From: Mesorhizobium sp. WSM2240
GTDB lineage: Bacteria; Pseudomonadota; Alphaproteobacteria; Rhizobiales; Rhizobiaceae
Reading direction: 5' to 3'
DNA length: 64,000 bases
Assembly: GCF_040438645.1 (NCBI RefSeq)
Contig: NZ_CP159253.1
Location: 2,108,001 to 2,172,000 of the forward strand
The position numbers and the translations under genes are program-made. The notes beneath the pieces are model-generated. The model was given only the letters and a program-made list of their open reading frames with translations. It did not search any database and was not told where the DNA came from. Positions 1-8,077 of the stretch are shown here, one piece after another. Position 1 is the stretch's first letter; every line of letters starts with the position of its first letter.

Positions 1-651
1 CTGAGGCGGATCGATGACATCGATGGTGCACGTGCCTTCATCTCCGATCGCAAGCCGTCCGCGCTCGTGCTGGGGCCAGGCTTCGGTGTAGGCGAGCCGT
101 TGCGGGAACTCGCTTTGGCGATCCTCGAGACCGCAGGTGTGGAGGCCTCGCTCGTGCTCGATGCCGACGGCATTACCTCCTTTCACGATGCCCCGGCCTC
201 GCTCTTCATCACGGCGGGAGCCAAGGACGCAGCGGCGCTGGTGCTGACGCCGCACGAGGGCGAATTCGGCCGTCTCTTTTCGGATATCGCCAGGGATACC
301 GAACTCTCCAAGCTCGAAAAGGCCCGCAAAGCGGCGGCGCGCTCGCATGGCGTCGTCATCTACAAAGGCCCGGATACGGTGATCGCATCGCCGGACGGGC
401 GGGCGGCAATCAATACGAACGGCACACCCTTGCTGGCGACCGCCGGCTCCGGCGACGTGCTCTCGGGTATCGTTGCGGCGCTGCTCGCGCAGGGTATGCC
501 GGTCTTCGAGGCCGCCTGCGCTGCCGTCTGGATGCATGCCGAGGCAGCTCGGCGCTTTGGGCCGGGGCTGATTGCCGAGGATCTGCCGCTCGCGCTTCTT
601 CCCGTGCTCCGCGATCTGCTGGCCGAGGTTGCGGGCGGTTCAGGAGGATAG
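1..651 (+). CDS. nnrD: ADP/ATP-dependent NAD(P)H-hydrate dehydratase domain, 5'-truncated by window edge
   Basis: The reading frame is open from base 1, so the gene begins upstream; about 216 residues remain. The family removes water from hydrated NADH/NADPH using a nucleotide (NnrD, the C-terminal half of bifunctional Nnr/YjeF proteins). The ribokinase-like signature is visible: an early LGPGFG segment, LTPHEGEFGRL, and late NTNGTPLLATAGSGDVLSG, whose GDVL aspartate is the expected catalytic base. In Rhizobiales the NnrE epimerase half is usually fused at the N-terminus, but that part lies outside the window. The stop is 2 bases before the next ATG, so the two genes are probably cotranscribed. 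Confidence 0.93.
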   Translation: MRRIDDIDGARAFISDRKPSALVLGPGFGVGEPLRELALAILETAGVEASLVLDADGITSFHDAPASLFITAGAKDAAALVLTPHEGEFGRLFSDIARDTELSKLEKARKAAARSHGVVIYKGPDTVIASPDGRAAINTNGTPLLATAGSGDVLSGIVAALLAQGMPVFEAACAAVWMHAEAARRFGPGLIAEDLPLALLPVLRDLLAEVAGGSGG

Positions 652-653
652 GC

Positions 654-2603
654 ATGATCGCGTGGTTGAGGCGGTTTCTCGTGCTCGTCGCGGTTCTTGC
701 GACGACCGCGGCCCGCGCCGAGGGTCCGGTCCTCATCGTCGAAGATGCCGGCATCCTCGCTACGCTCGAGCAGCGTGGCTACGACTTTGCCGGCCTGTTC
801 GGCGCCGAGCGTGATGGCGATCTCGAAATGCTCTACCGCGACGCGCCAGCCTATCGGACCATCGTCGACATGATCGGCGCTGATGTCGCGGCGCTGCGGG
901 ACGAGATGAAGGCGGGCGGACGAACGCTCTACGAAGTCACAGACGGCAATGTCGGCCGGATCATGGACATGCGCTGGCTGAAGACGAACGCCGCGCGCTT
1001 CCGGCTGGTCGGCATCGTCAACCGCCTCGACCGCCGCGATTTCTCGGCGCTGCGCGGCAGGGCCGATTGCGGCGAGATCCGGTTCGTCTATCGGTTGGCC
1101 TACAGTTTTCGCAAAAACGGCCGGGGCAAGCGGCTTTCCTCGCGCATGCCGTTCAATTTCAATGCGGTGCATTCGGTGCTGCCGGACGCCGACGGCGGCT
1201 GCACCGGCGTTGCGCTGCGCTGGACGCCCGGGATCGACGAGACGGCCGACGCCGGCTGGCTGGCCGGCGGGCCGCTCGATCGGTCGGAGCTCGTCTTTCG
1301 CCAGCTCGAACTCAATGCGCAGGTGGTGCGCTTTCCGTCCGGCCAGGAGACCGAGTTCGGCGGGCAGGCGGCCTATCTGATGCGGATCTTCGGCATGGAC
1401 GGCGAGATCGTAACCGAGTTGCCGCTGGAAAACACGCCGGACGCTGAAAGGCTTGCATCCGACGCGGCGCTGAAGGCGAAACTCGCCGGCTATGTCACTG
1501 AAAACGCAGCGGCGATCGATGCGGGCGTCTATCGCATCCCGGACGAGTTCCTGGCCCGCAAGTCGGTTTCCTATTCGACCTTTGGCAGCATACGCCAGGC
1601 CAACCATCCCTTCGCGCCGCTGTTTCAACCGGAAAAGTTTTCGGGACTCGACTTCTCCGGCAAGCGGCTGCTGCGCTCTCCCGAGGCGTTGATCGAGCGG
1701 CTGGACAATGGCTCGTGCCAGGGCTGCCACCAGGCGGGCTCGACCGCCGGATTTCATTTCATCGGGCTCGACGATAAATCGACCTCGCCGCTGAACCGCC
1801 TGCAGGTCGGCATTTCGCCGCATCTCCATGCCGAGCTTGCGCGGCGCGCGGCTTATATCGACGCGGTGGCTGAGGATCGCGAGCCCGAGCGCTTCCGGCC
1901 GCTATCTTCCGCACCGCCGGCGAAATGGACGGAACACGGCCTGGACTATGCCAAGGCGGGAGTGGCCATGCCGTGCATGATGCCTGAGGATGCGAGGCAT
2001 TTCGGCGAGGCGTGGCAATGTGCGGGCGACACCGTTTGTACATCCATCACCACCGCGTCCGGCCTGCGCATGAAGCTGGCGCAGTGCCTGCTGCCAAAGG
2101 GCAGCGCGGGCATGTTTTCGGGCCATCCCTGCCTGGCAGGCGAGATCGCCACCAATGCCGCCCAGCCATTCAACGACCGCTACAGGATCACCGGGCAGTT
2201 CACCGCCTTTGCCCCGGTGATCAACCGCGAGACCTATAATTGCCGGCCGCCCAAGATCGGCGTGCCGGCCGGCGCCGCCTACCGCGCCTGCAACGACAAC
2301 GACCGGAAGTTCGCCGGCTTCCAGCCGGGCAAGCCGATGCCGCGCGAGATCTGCGGGCTCGCCGGTGGCAAGGCTTTCGACATTTGCGTGGCCACCAACA
2401 ATTTCGACCAGTGTCTCGGCGGGGCGGTGGTGCGCGGCAACCGGCCGAGTTGCTCGGCCGACAGCTTTTGCCGCGAAGACTATATGTGCCAGGCGTTCCC
2501 GCCCGACACGCCGGGCCTCGCCAAGGTCAAGGGCGTCGGCTTTTGTTCGCCCACTTATTTCATTTTCCAGATGCGCATAGACAACCACACGACGCCGTGG
2601 TGA
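654..2603 (+). CDS. Large exported protein with one CxxCH haem-type motif, function unknown
   Basis: The 649-residue product starts at an ATG with AGGAGGA about 6 bases upstream. The N-terminus is a signal peptide (positive WLRRF, hydrophobic run, AARA cleavage site), so it is probably periplasmic. A single CQGCH motif (Cys355, Cys358, His359) would allow covalent haem attachment. The C-terminal 250 residues contain many further cysteines (around CMMPE, CAGDTVC, CLLPKGS, CRPPK, CNDND, CVATNNFDQC), which suggests disulfides. I do not recognise a named family. It lies directly behind nnrD, but this gives no functional link. A one-haem electron carrier or a disulfide-rich structural protein are both possible. 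Confidence 0.82.
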   Translation: MIAWLRRFLVLVAVLATTAARAEGPVLIVEDAGILATLEQRGYDFAGLFGAERDGDLEMLYRDAPAYRTIVDMIGADVAALRDEMKAGGRTLYEVTDGNVGRIMDMRWLKTNAARFRLVGIVNRLDRRDFSALRGRADCGEIRFVYRLAYSFRKNGRGKRLSSRMPFNFNAVHSVLPDADGGCTGVALRWTPGIDETADAGWLAGGPLDRSELVFRQLELNAQVVRFPSGQETEFGGQAAYLMRIFGMDGEIVTELPLENTPDAERLASDAALKAKLAGYVTENAAAIDAGVYRIPDEFLARKSVSYSTFGSIRQANHPFAPLFQPEKFSGLDFSGKRLLRSPEALIERLDNGSCQGCHQAGSTAGFHFIGLDDKSTSPLNRLQVGISPHLHAELARRAAYIDAVAEDREPERFRPLSSAPPAKWTEHGLDYAKAGVAMPCMMPEDARHFGEAWQCAGDTVCTSITTASGLRMKLAQCLLPKGSAGMFSGHPCLAGEIATNAAQPFNDRYRITGQFTAFAPVINRETYNCRPPKIGVPAGAAYRACNDNDRKFAGFQPGKPMPREICGLAGGKAFDICVATNNFDQCLGGAVVRGNRPSCSADSFCREDYMCQAFPPDTPGLAKVKGVGFCSPTYFIFQMRIDNHTTPW

Positions 2604-3019
2604 GGGGGCAGAGGAGATGACGCGTTTTTCCGTTGCCACGCTGCGTTTCCGTCCTGGCCATTGACCCTTCGACAAGCTCAGGAGTCGGGAAGACGGGCGG
2701 GCAAGAAAGCACCGCACGAATTCGTAAGACAAGAACAGGCACTCCCATGCCCGCCCGTCCGGTGTATGTCGCCACATCGACCGGTCACGCGCCCCGCTCC
2801 ATGTTCTTTCCATGGACAATGACGCGCGGATGATCCGCCTTCCTTCAACCAGGCATTAGCGCCTGGCCTCCGGAATGCCGGCCCGTCGGACGCCCTCGGA
2901 GTCATGGGTTCCGATCCCATGGCGGGAGGTCACCGCCATCCTGCCAGATACCCGGTGCGCACCACAACGGCATCTCGTGTGGCGGGTCAGGAGCGCGGCA
3001 CGCCCCTCACCGCTTTCCA
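2604..3019. other. Intergenic region, 416 bp, no gene seen
   Basis: Between two gene 3' ends. It contains one copy of the interspersed repeat described below and a short palindrome CATGGGttccgatCCCATG near 2903-2922. Open frames here are short, overlap each other and lack ribosome binding sites. Confidence 0.5.
2665..2682 (+). repeat. Interspersed short repeat, copy 1
   Basis: Exact 18-base sequence CCCTTCGACAAGCTCAGG, also found at 8513-8530 and 8843-8860. On the reverse strand it reads PELVEG, a peptide familiar from repeat-invaded proteins in Rhizobiales and Sphingomonadales. Confidence 0.85.
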
Positions 3020-3787
3020 TCACGCATTTGCGCCGCCATCGATGGTCAGGGCCGAGCCCGTCACGAACCGGCCCTGCGGCCCGGCCAGCCAGGCGACCAG
3101 CCCGGCAACGTCTTCCGGCGCGCCGAATTGCGGGATCGCCATCAGGCTGCGCTGGGCGTCGGCATATTCGCCGTCGGCCGGGTTCATGTCGGTGTCGGTG
3201 GAACCGGGATGCACGACATTGACGGTGATGCCGCGTGGGCCGAGATCGCGCGCAAGACCCTTGGTCAGCCCGACGAGAGCCGCCTTGCTCGCCGAATAGA
3301 GGCTGGTTCCGGGAGCCGGCACGCGTTCGGCGAGATTGCTGCCGATCGAGATGATCCGGCCGCCTTCGCTCATCACGGCCGCCGCGGCCTTGGAGGCGAC
3401 GAAGGGCGCGCGGAAATTGACGGCCATGGTCTCGTCGAGGGCTTCGAGTGTCATCGTCTCGATCGGGCCGGCGTTATAGATGCCGGCGCTGTTGACCAGA
3501 ATATCGAGACGTCCGAACTCCCTGACGGCAGCCGCAACCGCCGCGTCGACTTCGGCTGCATCGAGATTGTCAGCCTTGATCGCGAAGCCGCGCCGGCCCA
3601 ATGCTTCGATCTGCTTCACCACAGCGCTGGCTTTATCGGCGGACCGCGCATAGGTCAGCGCGACATCCGCGCCTGCGCGCGCCAGCCTCATGGCGATCGC
3701 TGCACCTATGCCGCGGCTGCCGCCGGTCACAAGCGCCGCCTTGCCCTGAAGTTCGCCGGCATCATTGTTTGAATTGCTGTCGTGCAT
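3020..3787 (-). CDS. SDR-family NAD(P)-dependent oxidoreductase
   Basis: The 255-residue product is a classical short-chain dehydrogenase/reductase. It has the Rossmann dinucleotide motif TGGSRGIG (residues 21-28), NSAG (99-102, usually NNAG), an active-site Ser near 150 and YSASK with Tyr164 and Lys168. The C-terminus keeps VTGSALTIDGG. It resembles FabG-like reductases, but its position opposite a TetR gene suggests a specialised inducible role rather than fatty acid synthesis. The substrate cannot be read from sequence. It is transcribed away from the TetR gene across a shared operator region. Confidence 0.92.
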   Translation of the reverse strand: MHDSNSNNDAGELQGKAALVTGGSRGIGAAIAMRLARAGADVALTYARSADKASAVVKQIEALGRRGFAIKADNLDAAEVDAAVAAAVREFGRLDILVNSAGIYNAGPIETMTLEALDETMAVNFRAPFVASKAAAAVMSEGGRIISIGSNLAERVPAPGTSLYSASKAALVGLTKGLARDLGPRGITVNVVHPGSTDTDMNPADGEYADAQRSLMAIPQFGAPEDVAGLVAWLAGPQGRFVTGSALTIDGGANA

Positions 3788-3802
3788 CGTTTTTCACCAT
3801 TT

Positions 3803-3818
3803 TGTATCAATCGATACA
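3803..3818. promoter_or_regulatory. Probable TetR operator between divergent SDR and TetR genes
   Basis: Inverted repeat TGTATC-AATC-GATACA with perfect 6-base arms. It lies 15 bases from the SDR start (3787) and 45 bases from the TetR start (3864). TetR-family repressors typically bind such palindromes between themselves and a divergent target. Binding by this protein is inferred. Confidence 0.7.
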
Positions 3819-3863
3819 CATATTGGTGGCAGGCTTGCCGTGCTCCGTCAAGCCATTTATGTA

Positions 3864-4514
3864 ATGGTCATGACAGAAAGCATTCCAACAAGCTCGAAAG
3901 GCCGGCCGCGAGGCTTCGACCGCGCTGCGGCGCTGCGGCAGGCGATGCGGCTGTTCTGGGCCAAGGGTTATGACGGCGCCTCGCTGGCGGACCTGACGGC
4001 GGCGATGGGCATAAACCCGCCCAGCCTCTACGCCGCGTTCGGCAGCAAGGAAGCGCTGTTTCGCGAGGCGACCGATTTGTACAGCGAGGAGGAGGGCGTC
4101 GAAATCTGGCGCAGCCTGCATCAGTCGGCGACGGCGAGGCAGGCGGTGGAGGGCTTTTTGCGCGAATCGGCGGCCGCCTTTTCACGCGCCGGCGACCCGC
4201 CGGGCTGCCTGATCGTGCTCGGCGCGCTCAATGCCAACGGCAATAACGCCGCCATCTGCGAGGATCTTCGGCAAAGGCGGGAGGCGAACGTCGCCGAGCT
4301 CAGGACGCGGCTGGAGGCCGCGGTGCGGGAAGGTGAGTTGCCGGCGGGCATCGATTGCGAAGCGATCGCGGTGTTCTACGTGACGGTCCAGCAGGGCATG
4401 TCGATCCAGGCGCGCGACGGAGCTTCGCACGCCAGGCTGCTTGCGGCGGCCGACGGCGCCATTGCCGCCTGGGACGCACTGACGGTGGGAGCGCCGGCCA
4501 GGAACGACGCGTAG
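3864..4514 (+). CDS. TetR/AcrR-family transcriptional regulator
   Basis: The 216-residue product has an N-terminal helix-turn-helix: FDRAAALRQAMRLFWAKGY, ASLADLTAAMGI, then PSLYAAFGSKEALF. The rest is a helical ligand-binding domain rich in Ala, with CLIVLGALN typical of the AcrR/YxaF-like branch. An upstream in-frame start at 3765 would overlap the divergent SDR coding region and add a sequence unlike the family, so ATG 3864 (or ATG 3870) is preferred. It probably represses itself and the SDR gene through the palindrome at 3803-3818. The inducer is unknown. Confidence 0.9.
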   Translation: MVMTESIPTSSKGRPRGFDRAAALRQAMRLFWAKGYDGASLADLTAAMGINPPSLYAAFGSKEALFREATDLYSEEEGVEIWRSLHQSATARQAVEGFLRESAAAFSRAGDPPGCLIVLGALNANGNNAAICEDLRQRREANVAELRTRLEAAVREGELPAGIDCEAIAVFYVTVQQGMSIQARDGASHARLLAAADGAIAAWDALTVGAPARNDA

Positions 4515-4538
4515 GGCGGATGCAAGCCGCTCTAAACG

Positions 4539-5345
4539 TCAGTCGTTCACCCGCTGCATCAGCGCTATCGCGCCGTGCGGTGCGCGCACCTTGCCGGACG
4601 TGATGAAATAGATGAACACGTCGCGCGGCTTGGCCGGAGCATCGCTCGACGGGTCGGCGCGCGACAGATCTTCCGGCGTTCCGCCCTCGGCCCAGATTTT
4701 CGCCCGCGCAGCCCATGCGTCGAGCGCGCTCGGCTTGTAGCAGGTCTCGACCTCGTCCTCGCCGGTCTGCAGCCGGGCATAGACGAAATCGCCGGTGACG
4801 TCTGCGATGGCCGGATATTTTTCGTGGTCGGCATAGACGAGGGTGACGTTGTGCTCTCGCAGGAGCGCGACGAACTCCGGCACGGCGAAGGACGGGTTGC
4901 GGACTTCCACCGCGTGGCGCAGCGGCACGCCATCTTGCTTTTCGGGCAAAAGCTTCAGGAAGGCGCCGAAATCGTCGGCGTCGAATTTTTTGGTCGGGGC
5001 GAACTGCCATAGGATTGGGCCGAGCTTGTCGCCGAGTTCGGAGACTCCCGAGCCCAGGAAGCGTTCGACGGACTCACCGGCTTCCGCCAGAACCCTGCGG
5101 TTCGTAGCGAAGCGTATTGCCTTCAGCGAGAAGATGAATCCGTCCGGGGCTTCGCTCGCCCATTTGGCGAAGGTGGCCGGCTTGAACGTCGAATAATAGG
5201 TGCCGTTGACCTCGATTGTCGGCACCTGACGGCTGGCGTACTGGAGTTGCTTCGCCTTCGACAGTTTCTCGGGATAGAAGGAGGTGTCCCACGGCTCGAA
5301 GGTCCAGCCGCCCATGCCGGCGCGGATTTTTCCAGAATTGGTCAT
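4539..5345 (-). CDS. DUF72 domain-containing protein (YecE family)
   Basis: The 268-residue product matches the DUF72/YecE TIM-barrel-like family: IRAGMGGWTFEPW at the N-terminus, then YYSTFK, FSLKAIRF, LGPILWQFAP, AVEVRNPSF and YARLQTGED. No catalytic activity is established for the family. The gene is convergent with the TetR gene (24 bases between stops) and stands alone. Confidence 0.9.
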   Translation of the reverse strand: MTNSGKIRAGMGGWTFEPWDTSFYPEKLSKAKQLQYASRQVPTIEVNGTYYSTFKPATFAKWASEAPDGFIFSLKAIRFATNRRVLAEAGESVERFLGSGVSELGDKLGPILWQFAPTKKFDADDFGAFLKLLPEKQDGVPLRHAVEVRNPSFAVPEFVALLREHNVTLVYADHEKYPAIADVTGDFVYARLQTGEDEVETCYKPSALDAWAARAKIWAEGGTPEDLSRADPSSDAPAKPRDVFIYFITSGKVRAPHGAIALMQRVND

Positions 5346-5592
5346 AGGTCAAGCTCCGATTGTACGCAGTTTACCTGCGAGCCGACTTATCGCGCCCGAG
5401 GGCAGTGGATGTCCACATAGCCCGCGGCCGAACTGCCATGCTCCTGACAGTTGTTGTCCGGCGACGCTGGAACCGGTCGAGCCCCACATCTCGTTTCCGG
5501 TCTGTTAAGCATGACTCGCTGCGAGCGGGAACCCGCTTTTGCAGTTTCCGGTTCAAGGACATGACAGCAATTCTGTCTTTCAGGAGACCGGC

Positions 5593-6018
5593 ATGTTCAA
5601 GCGCGGCATTTTCCGTGCAGCTTCCGTAGTCATTCTCGCCGGAGCGGCGATATCAGGAGCTTCGCCGGCTGCTGCCGGCGACTGGCGCCATCATCGCGCG
5701 GTCGAAATTGTCCGATACGATGACGCGTATGGCTTGCCCTGGTACCGCCAGCATCCCTGGCTGGGGACCGGACCCGGCCACTACTACAGCTATCACCCCG
5801 ACCACGTGCCGAGCTATCCCGATCCACTGAGAGGTTATCCCGTGCCCATCTACGACGTGAATCACCGGGTTTCCGCGCCTGTTGTCCGGACCTATCGCGT
5901 CGTCTCAGGTGCGCATGTCGAGTGGTGCACTGCTCGCTACCGCTCATACGATGCCCCTACGGACACCTACCAGCCCTATCACGGGCCTCGCAGACTTTGC
6001 CGGTCACCGTTCCGCTGA
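5593..6018 (+). CDS. BA14K-family exported protein
   Basis: 141 residues from ATG 5593, which has CAGGAG 7 bases upstream; the longer frame from 5539 adds a non-signal leader. A signal peptide is clear (KRGIFRAASVVILAGAAI, cleavage near AAAGDW). The middle is rich in Tyr, His, Pro and Trp. The C-terminus, HVEWCTARYRSYDAPTDTYQ then PYHGPRRLC, is the BA14K signature, named after a Brucella immunoreactive protein with lectin-like properties. A paralogue lies at 48546-49079 on the other strand. Confidence 0.88.
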   Translation: MFKRGIFRAASVVILAGAAISGASPAAAGDWRHHRAVEIVRYDDAYGLPWYRQHPWLGTGPGHYYSYHPDHVPSYPDPLRGYPVPIYDVNHRVSAPVVRTYRVVSGAHVEWCTARYRSYDAPTDTYQPYHGPRRLCRSPFR

Positions 6019-6128
6019 GCCCGTCGCTTCTGGCGCGGGTTGCATCGAGAGGGAAGAGGAGGACCGTTGGGGATTTATTCGTCGATTTGCAGGGCGTTCC
6101 GAAGATAATGAGAGTCTTCGCCCGGCGG

Positions 6129-6368
6129 CTACTGCGGGATGTCGCGGTGGCTCGGCGGCACCGCAAAAGTCTCTTCCTCGCGAACCGAGGCGACGCCGTC
6201 CATCTGCTGCACCCGCTGGATCACGGAATCGTCGGAGACGGCGCCGACGATGGTTCTCATGCCGCGCATGACGCGCTCTACGCGTACACCGCATTCCCGC
6301 ACTGCTGTCGCTACGGAATCCAGACGGTGCTGTTCGTCGACAAGCACCATCACATTCTTGGTCGGCAT
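6129..6368 (-). CDS. Small protein downstream of a subtilase, possible I9-like inhibitor or chaperone domain
   Basis: 79 residues from ATG 6368, preceded by AGAGGA 7 bases upstream; a longer frame to 6434 overlaps into the subtilase terminus and lacks such a site. The pattern NVMVLVDEQHRLDSVATAV, then RTIVGAVSDDSVIQRVQQMD, then GVASVREEE alternates beta and alpha like a small ferredoxin-like fold. The ending GVASVREE resembles the end of subtilisin propeptide/I9 domains. Its gene follows the S8 peptidase on the same strand by 70 bases. The role as inhibitor or folding aid of that peptidase is inference from fold resemblance and position. Confidence 0.7.
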   Translation of the reverse strand: MPTKNVMVLVDEQHRLDSVATAVRECGVRVERVMRGMRTIVGAVSDDSVIQRVQQMDGVASVREEETFAVPPSHRDIPQ

Positions 6369-6438
6369 ATCTCGTCCTCTCGCGTCGCCGTGCGCACATG
6401 ATATAGGCGAAGCGGCCAGCAAGTCCATCGACACTGCT

Positions 6439-7740
6439 TCACGGCGCGATCACCAGCCCCGAGCCGACATCGCGCGCCGGATGGCCGATATTGCGCGCGC
6501 CATGCTCCAGCGCCGTCCACAGCGCCTTGCCGCGCAGGCTTTTGTCGGACTGCGCCAAAAGGGCGGCGATGCCTGCGACATGCGGCGTCGCCATCGAGGT
6601 GCCGGAAAACCGGTCATATATGCGCGGCATCGGCACTGTGGAAAGCACGTCGACTCCCGGCCCGGCGACGTTCACCTCGCCACCGGCCGGGTTGACGCCG
6701 CCGCACGAGAAATTCGCGACCTTCATCTTCGCGTCGATCGCCGCGACCGCCATGATCGAGGCGGCATTGGCCGGCGAGGTGACCGGCCTGATGGAATTGT
6801 ACTGCCGCCAGCTTTCATTGCCCGCCGCCGCGATTATCAGCGATCCGTTCTCAAGCGCGTATTCGCCGGCGCGCTCGTAGAACGGGTCCGGCGGCTCGCC
6901 CGGCTGCACGGCGCGTCCGAGCGACATCGAAATGATTTCGCATTTGCTTTCGACCGCCCACTCGATGCCGGCAAGTATCCAGCGCTCGGTGCCGGAGCCG
7001 GCATTGTTCAGGACCTTGCCGGCATGGATTTCCGCCTCGTAGGCTATTCCGTAGCGGACCTGCTCGGCCGGCGAGAGCGGCCCGCAGGCCGTGCCGATGC
7101 AATGGGTGCCGTGGCCCTGGACGTCCTGGACATCCTCGTCCGGAACGAAGCTTTTCGAGACGATGCTGCGCCCGGCAAAGTCCGGATGAGTGAGATCAAG
7201 TCCCGTGTCCAGCACCGCGACCTTTATGCCGGCGCCGGAAAAGGTCGACCGGTCCGCGCCAGTGGCGGTGAGCCCCCACGTTGCCGACACCTGCTCTGTG
7301 ACCGGCAAGAATGATGGCGCGGCAATGCCGCCCGGAGGCAGCAGCTCGCGCAGTGCGGGGTCCGCCAGAAGCGAGAGGCCGTCGCGCACCCAGGCGGCGT
7401 AGCGCTCGTCCCATCCGGCGAATACATACATCCAGAATTCCGGACGTACCTCGATGACCTCCTTGCGGGCGCGCAGCATCGTTGCAGCAACCGATATGCC
7501 GTCGCCCTCGGGAGCCTTTATTACCGCGATGCCGAGACGATCGAGGCTGAGCGCGCCTGCCTCAGCGAAAGCTTCCGCGAAATCAGCACCGGGAGCCCGG
7601 AAGTCGCGAGAATGCACGACCTTGGCGCCTACGACGTTGGAGATCAGCCTTTCGATCTCCTTCGGCTTCCGATTCGGCTGGAATATCACCAGCATGTTGC
7701 CGGTGGGCTGAGGCGGCGGCGACGCTGCGATATTGTCCAT
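6439..7740 (-). CDS. S8-family subtilisin-like serine peptidase
   Basis: 433 residues from ATG 7740 (GGAGAG upstream); an in-frame start at 7791 would add a short leader. The catalytic triad is complete: Asp178 in VAVLDTG, His210 in GHGTHC, Ser382 in GTSMATPHVAG, with oxyanion Asn308 in AAAGNES. About 160 N-terminal residues precede the catalytic domain, including NMLVIFQPNRK, which resembles a propeptide-type domain. No convincing signal peptide is seen, so location is uncertain. The small gene at 6129-6368 follows and may encode a partner. Confidence 0.92.
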   Translation of the reverse strand: MDNIAASPPPQPTGNMLVIFQPNRKPKEIERLISNVVGAKVVHSRDFRAPGADFAEAFAEAGALSLDRLGIAVIKAPEGDGISVAATMLRARKEVIEVRPEFWMYVFAGWDERYAAWVRDGLSLLADPALRELLPPGGIAAPSFLPVTEQVSATWGLTATGADRSTFSGAGIKVAVLDTGLDLTHPDFAGRSIVSKSFVPDEDVQDVQGHGTHCIGTACGPLSPAEQVRYGIAYEAEIHAGKVLNNAGSGTERWILAGIEWAVESKCEIISMSLGRAVQPGEPPDPFYERAGEYALENGSLIIAAAGNESWRQYNSIRPVTSPANAASIMAVAAIDAKMKVANFSCGGVNPAGGEVNVAGPGVDVLSTVPMPRIYDRFSGTSMATPHVAGIAALLAQSDKSLRGKALWTALEHGARNIGHPARDVGSGLVIAP

Positions 7741-8077
7741 TCGATCTCTCCGGCCTGCGATCACGGCGAGTATGCAGGCGAAAATGCGCAATTAAAACGC
7801 GCAATTTTGGAAAGGCAGGTTGCGCGCCCGCGGTCCGGCTCCCTATTCCGCCGCTTCCGCTTTCCGCCCCGGCCTTCTCCATCTCGACCTCCGTTGCAAG
7901 GGATGGCCGCGAAAATGCGATTGCCGGGCGCGCTTGTCCACCCGGTGAGCGACGGCTCCTGACAGGTGAAGGGAGTAGGGAATAGCGAATAGGAAGTAGG
8001 GCAGGAGAGTGACGCGCGAAAGCGCGCGCGGCAATGCAATGCCGCGTTCCGCTTTTCCCAGCAGCAGCGGGGTTGGG
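7741..8077. other. Intergenic region, 337 bp, with a purine-rich repeat
   Basis: It should contain the promoter of the subtilase gene. No gene is supported. It includes the repeat at 7969-8006 preceded by TCCTGACAGG. Confidence 0.5.
7969..8006 (+). repeat. GGGAATA/GGGAGTA-type repeat, isolated copy
   Basis: Imperfect tandem units (GGGAGTA, GGGAATA, GCGAATA, GGAAGTA, GGG). They match the repeat types that flank the four-helix-bundle gene at 33.1-33.6 kb. Both this copy and the left 33-kb copy sit next to TCCTGACAG. Confidence 0.75.

Noticed and set aside
360..1829. 489-aa minus-strand frame over nnrD and the CxxCH gene
   Set aside because: Antisense shadow of two well-supported genes, Arg/Gly-rich with no domain.
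2900..2925. tRNA T-arm-like sequence GGGTTCCGATCCC
   Set aside because: No acceptor, D or anticodon stems around it; the loop is not a proper T loop.
3765..3863. N-terminal extension of the TetR gene
   Set aside because: It overlaps the coding start of the divergent SDR gene and the operator, and does not look like TetR sequence.
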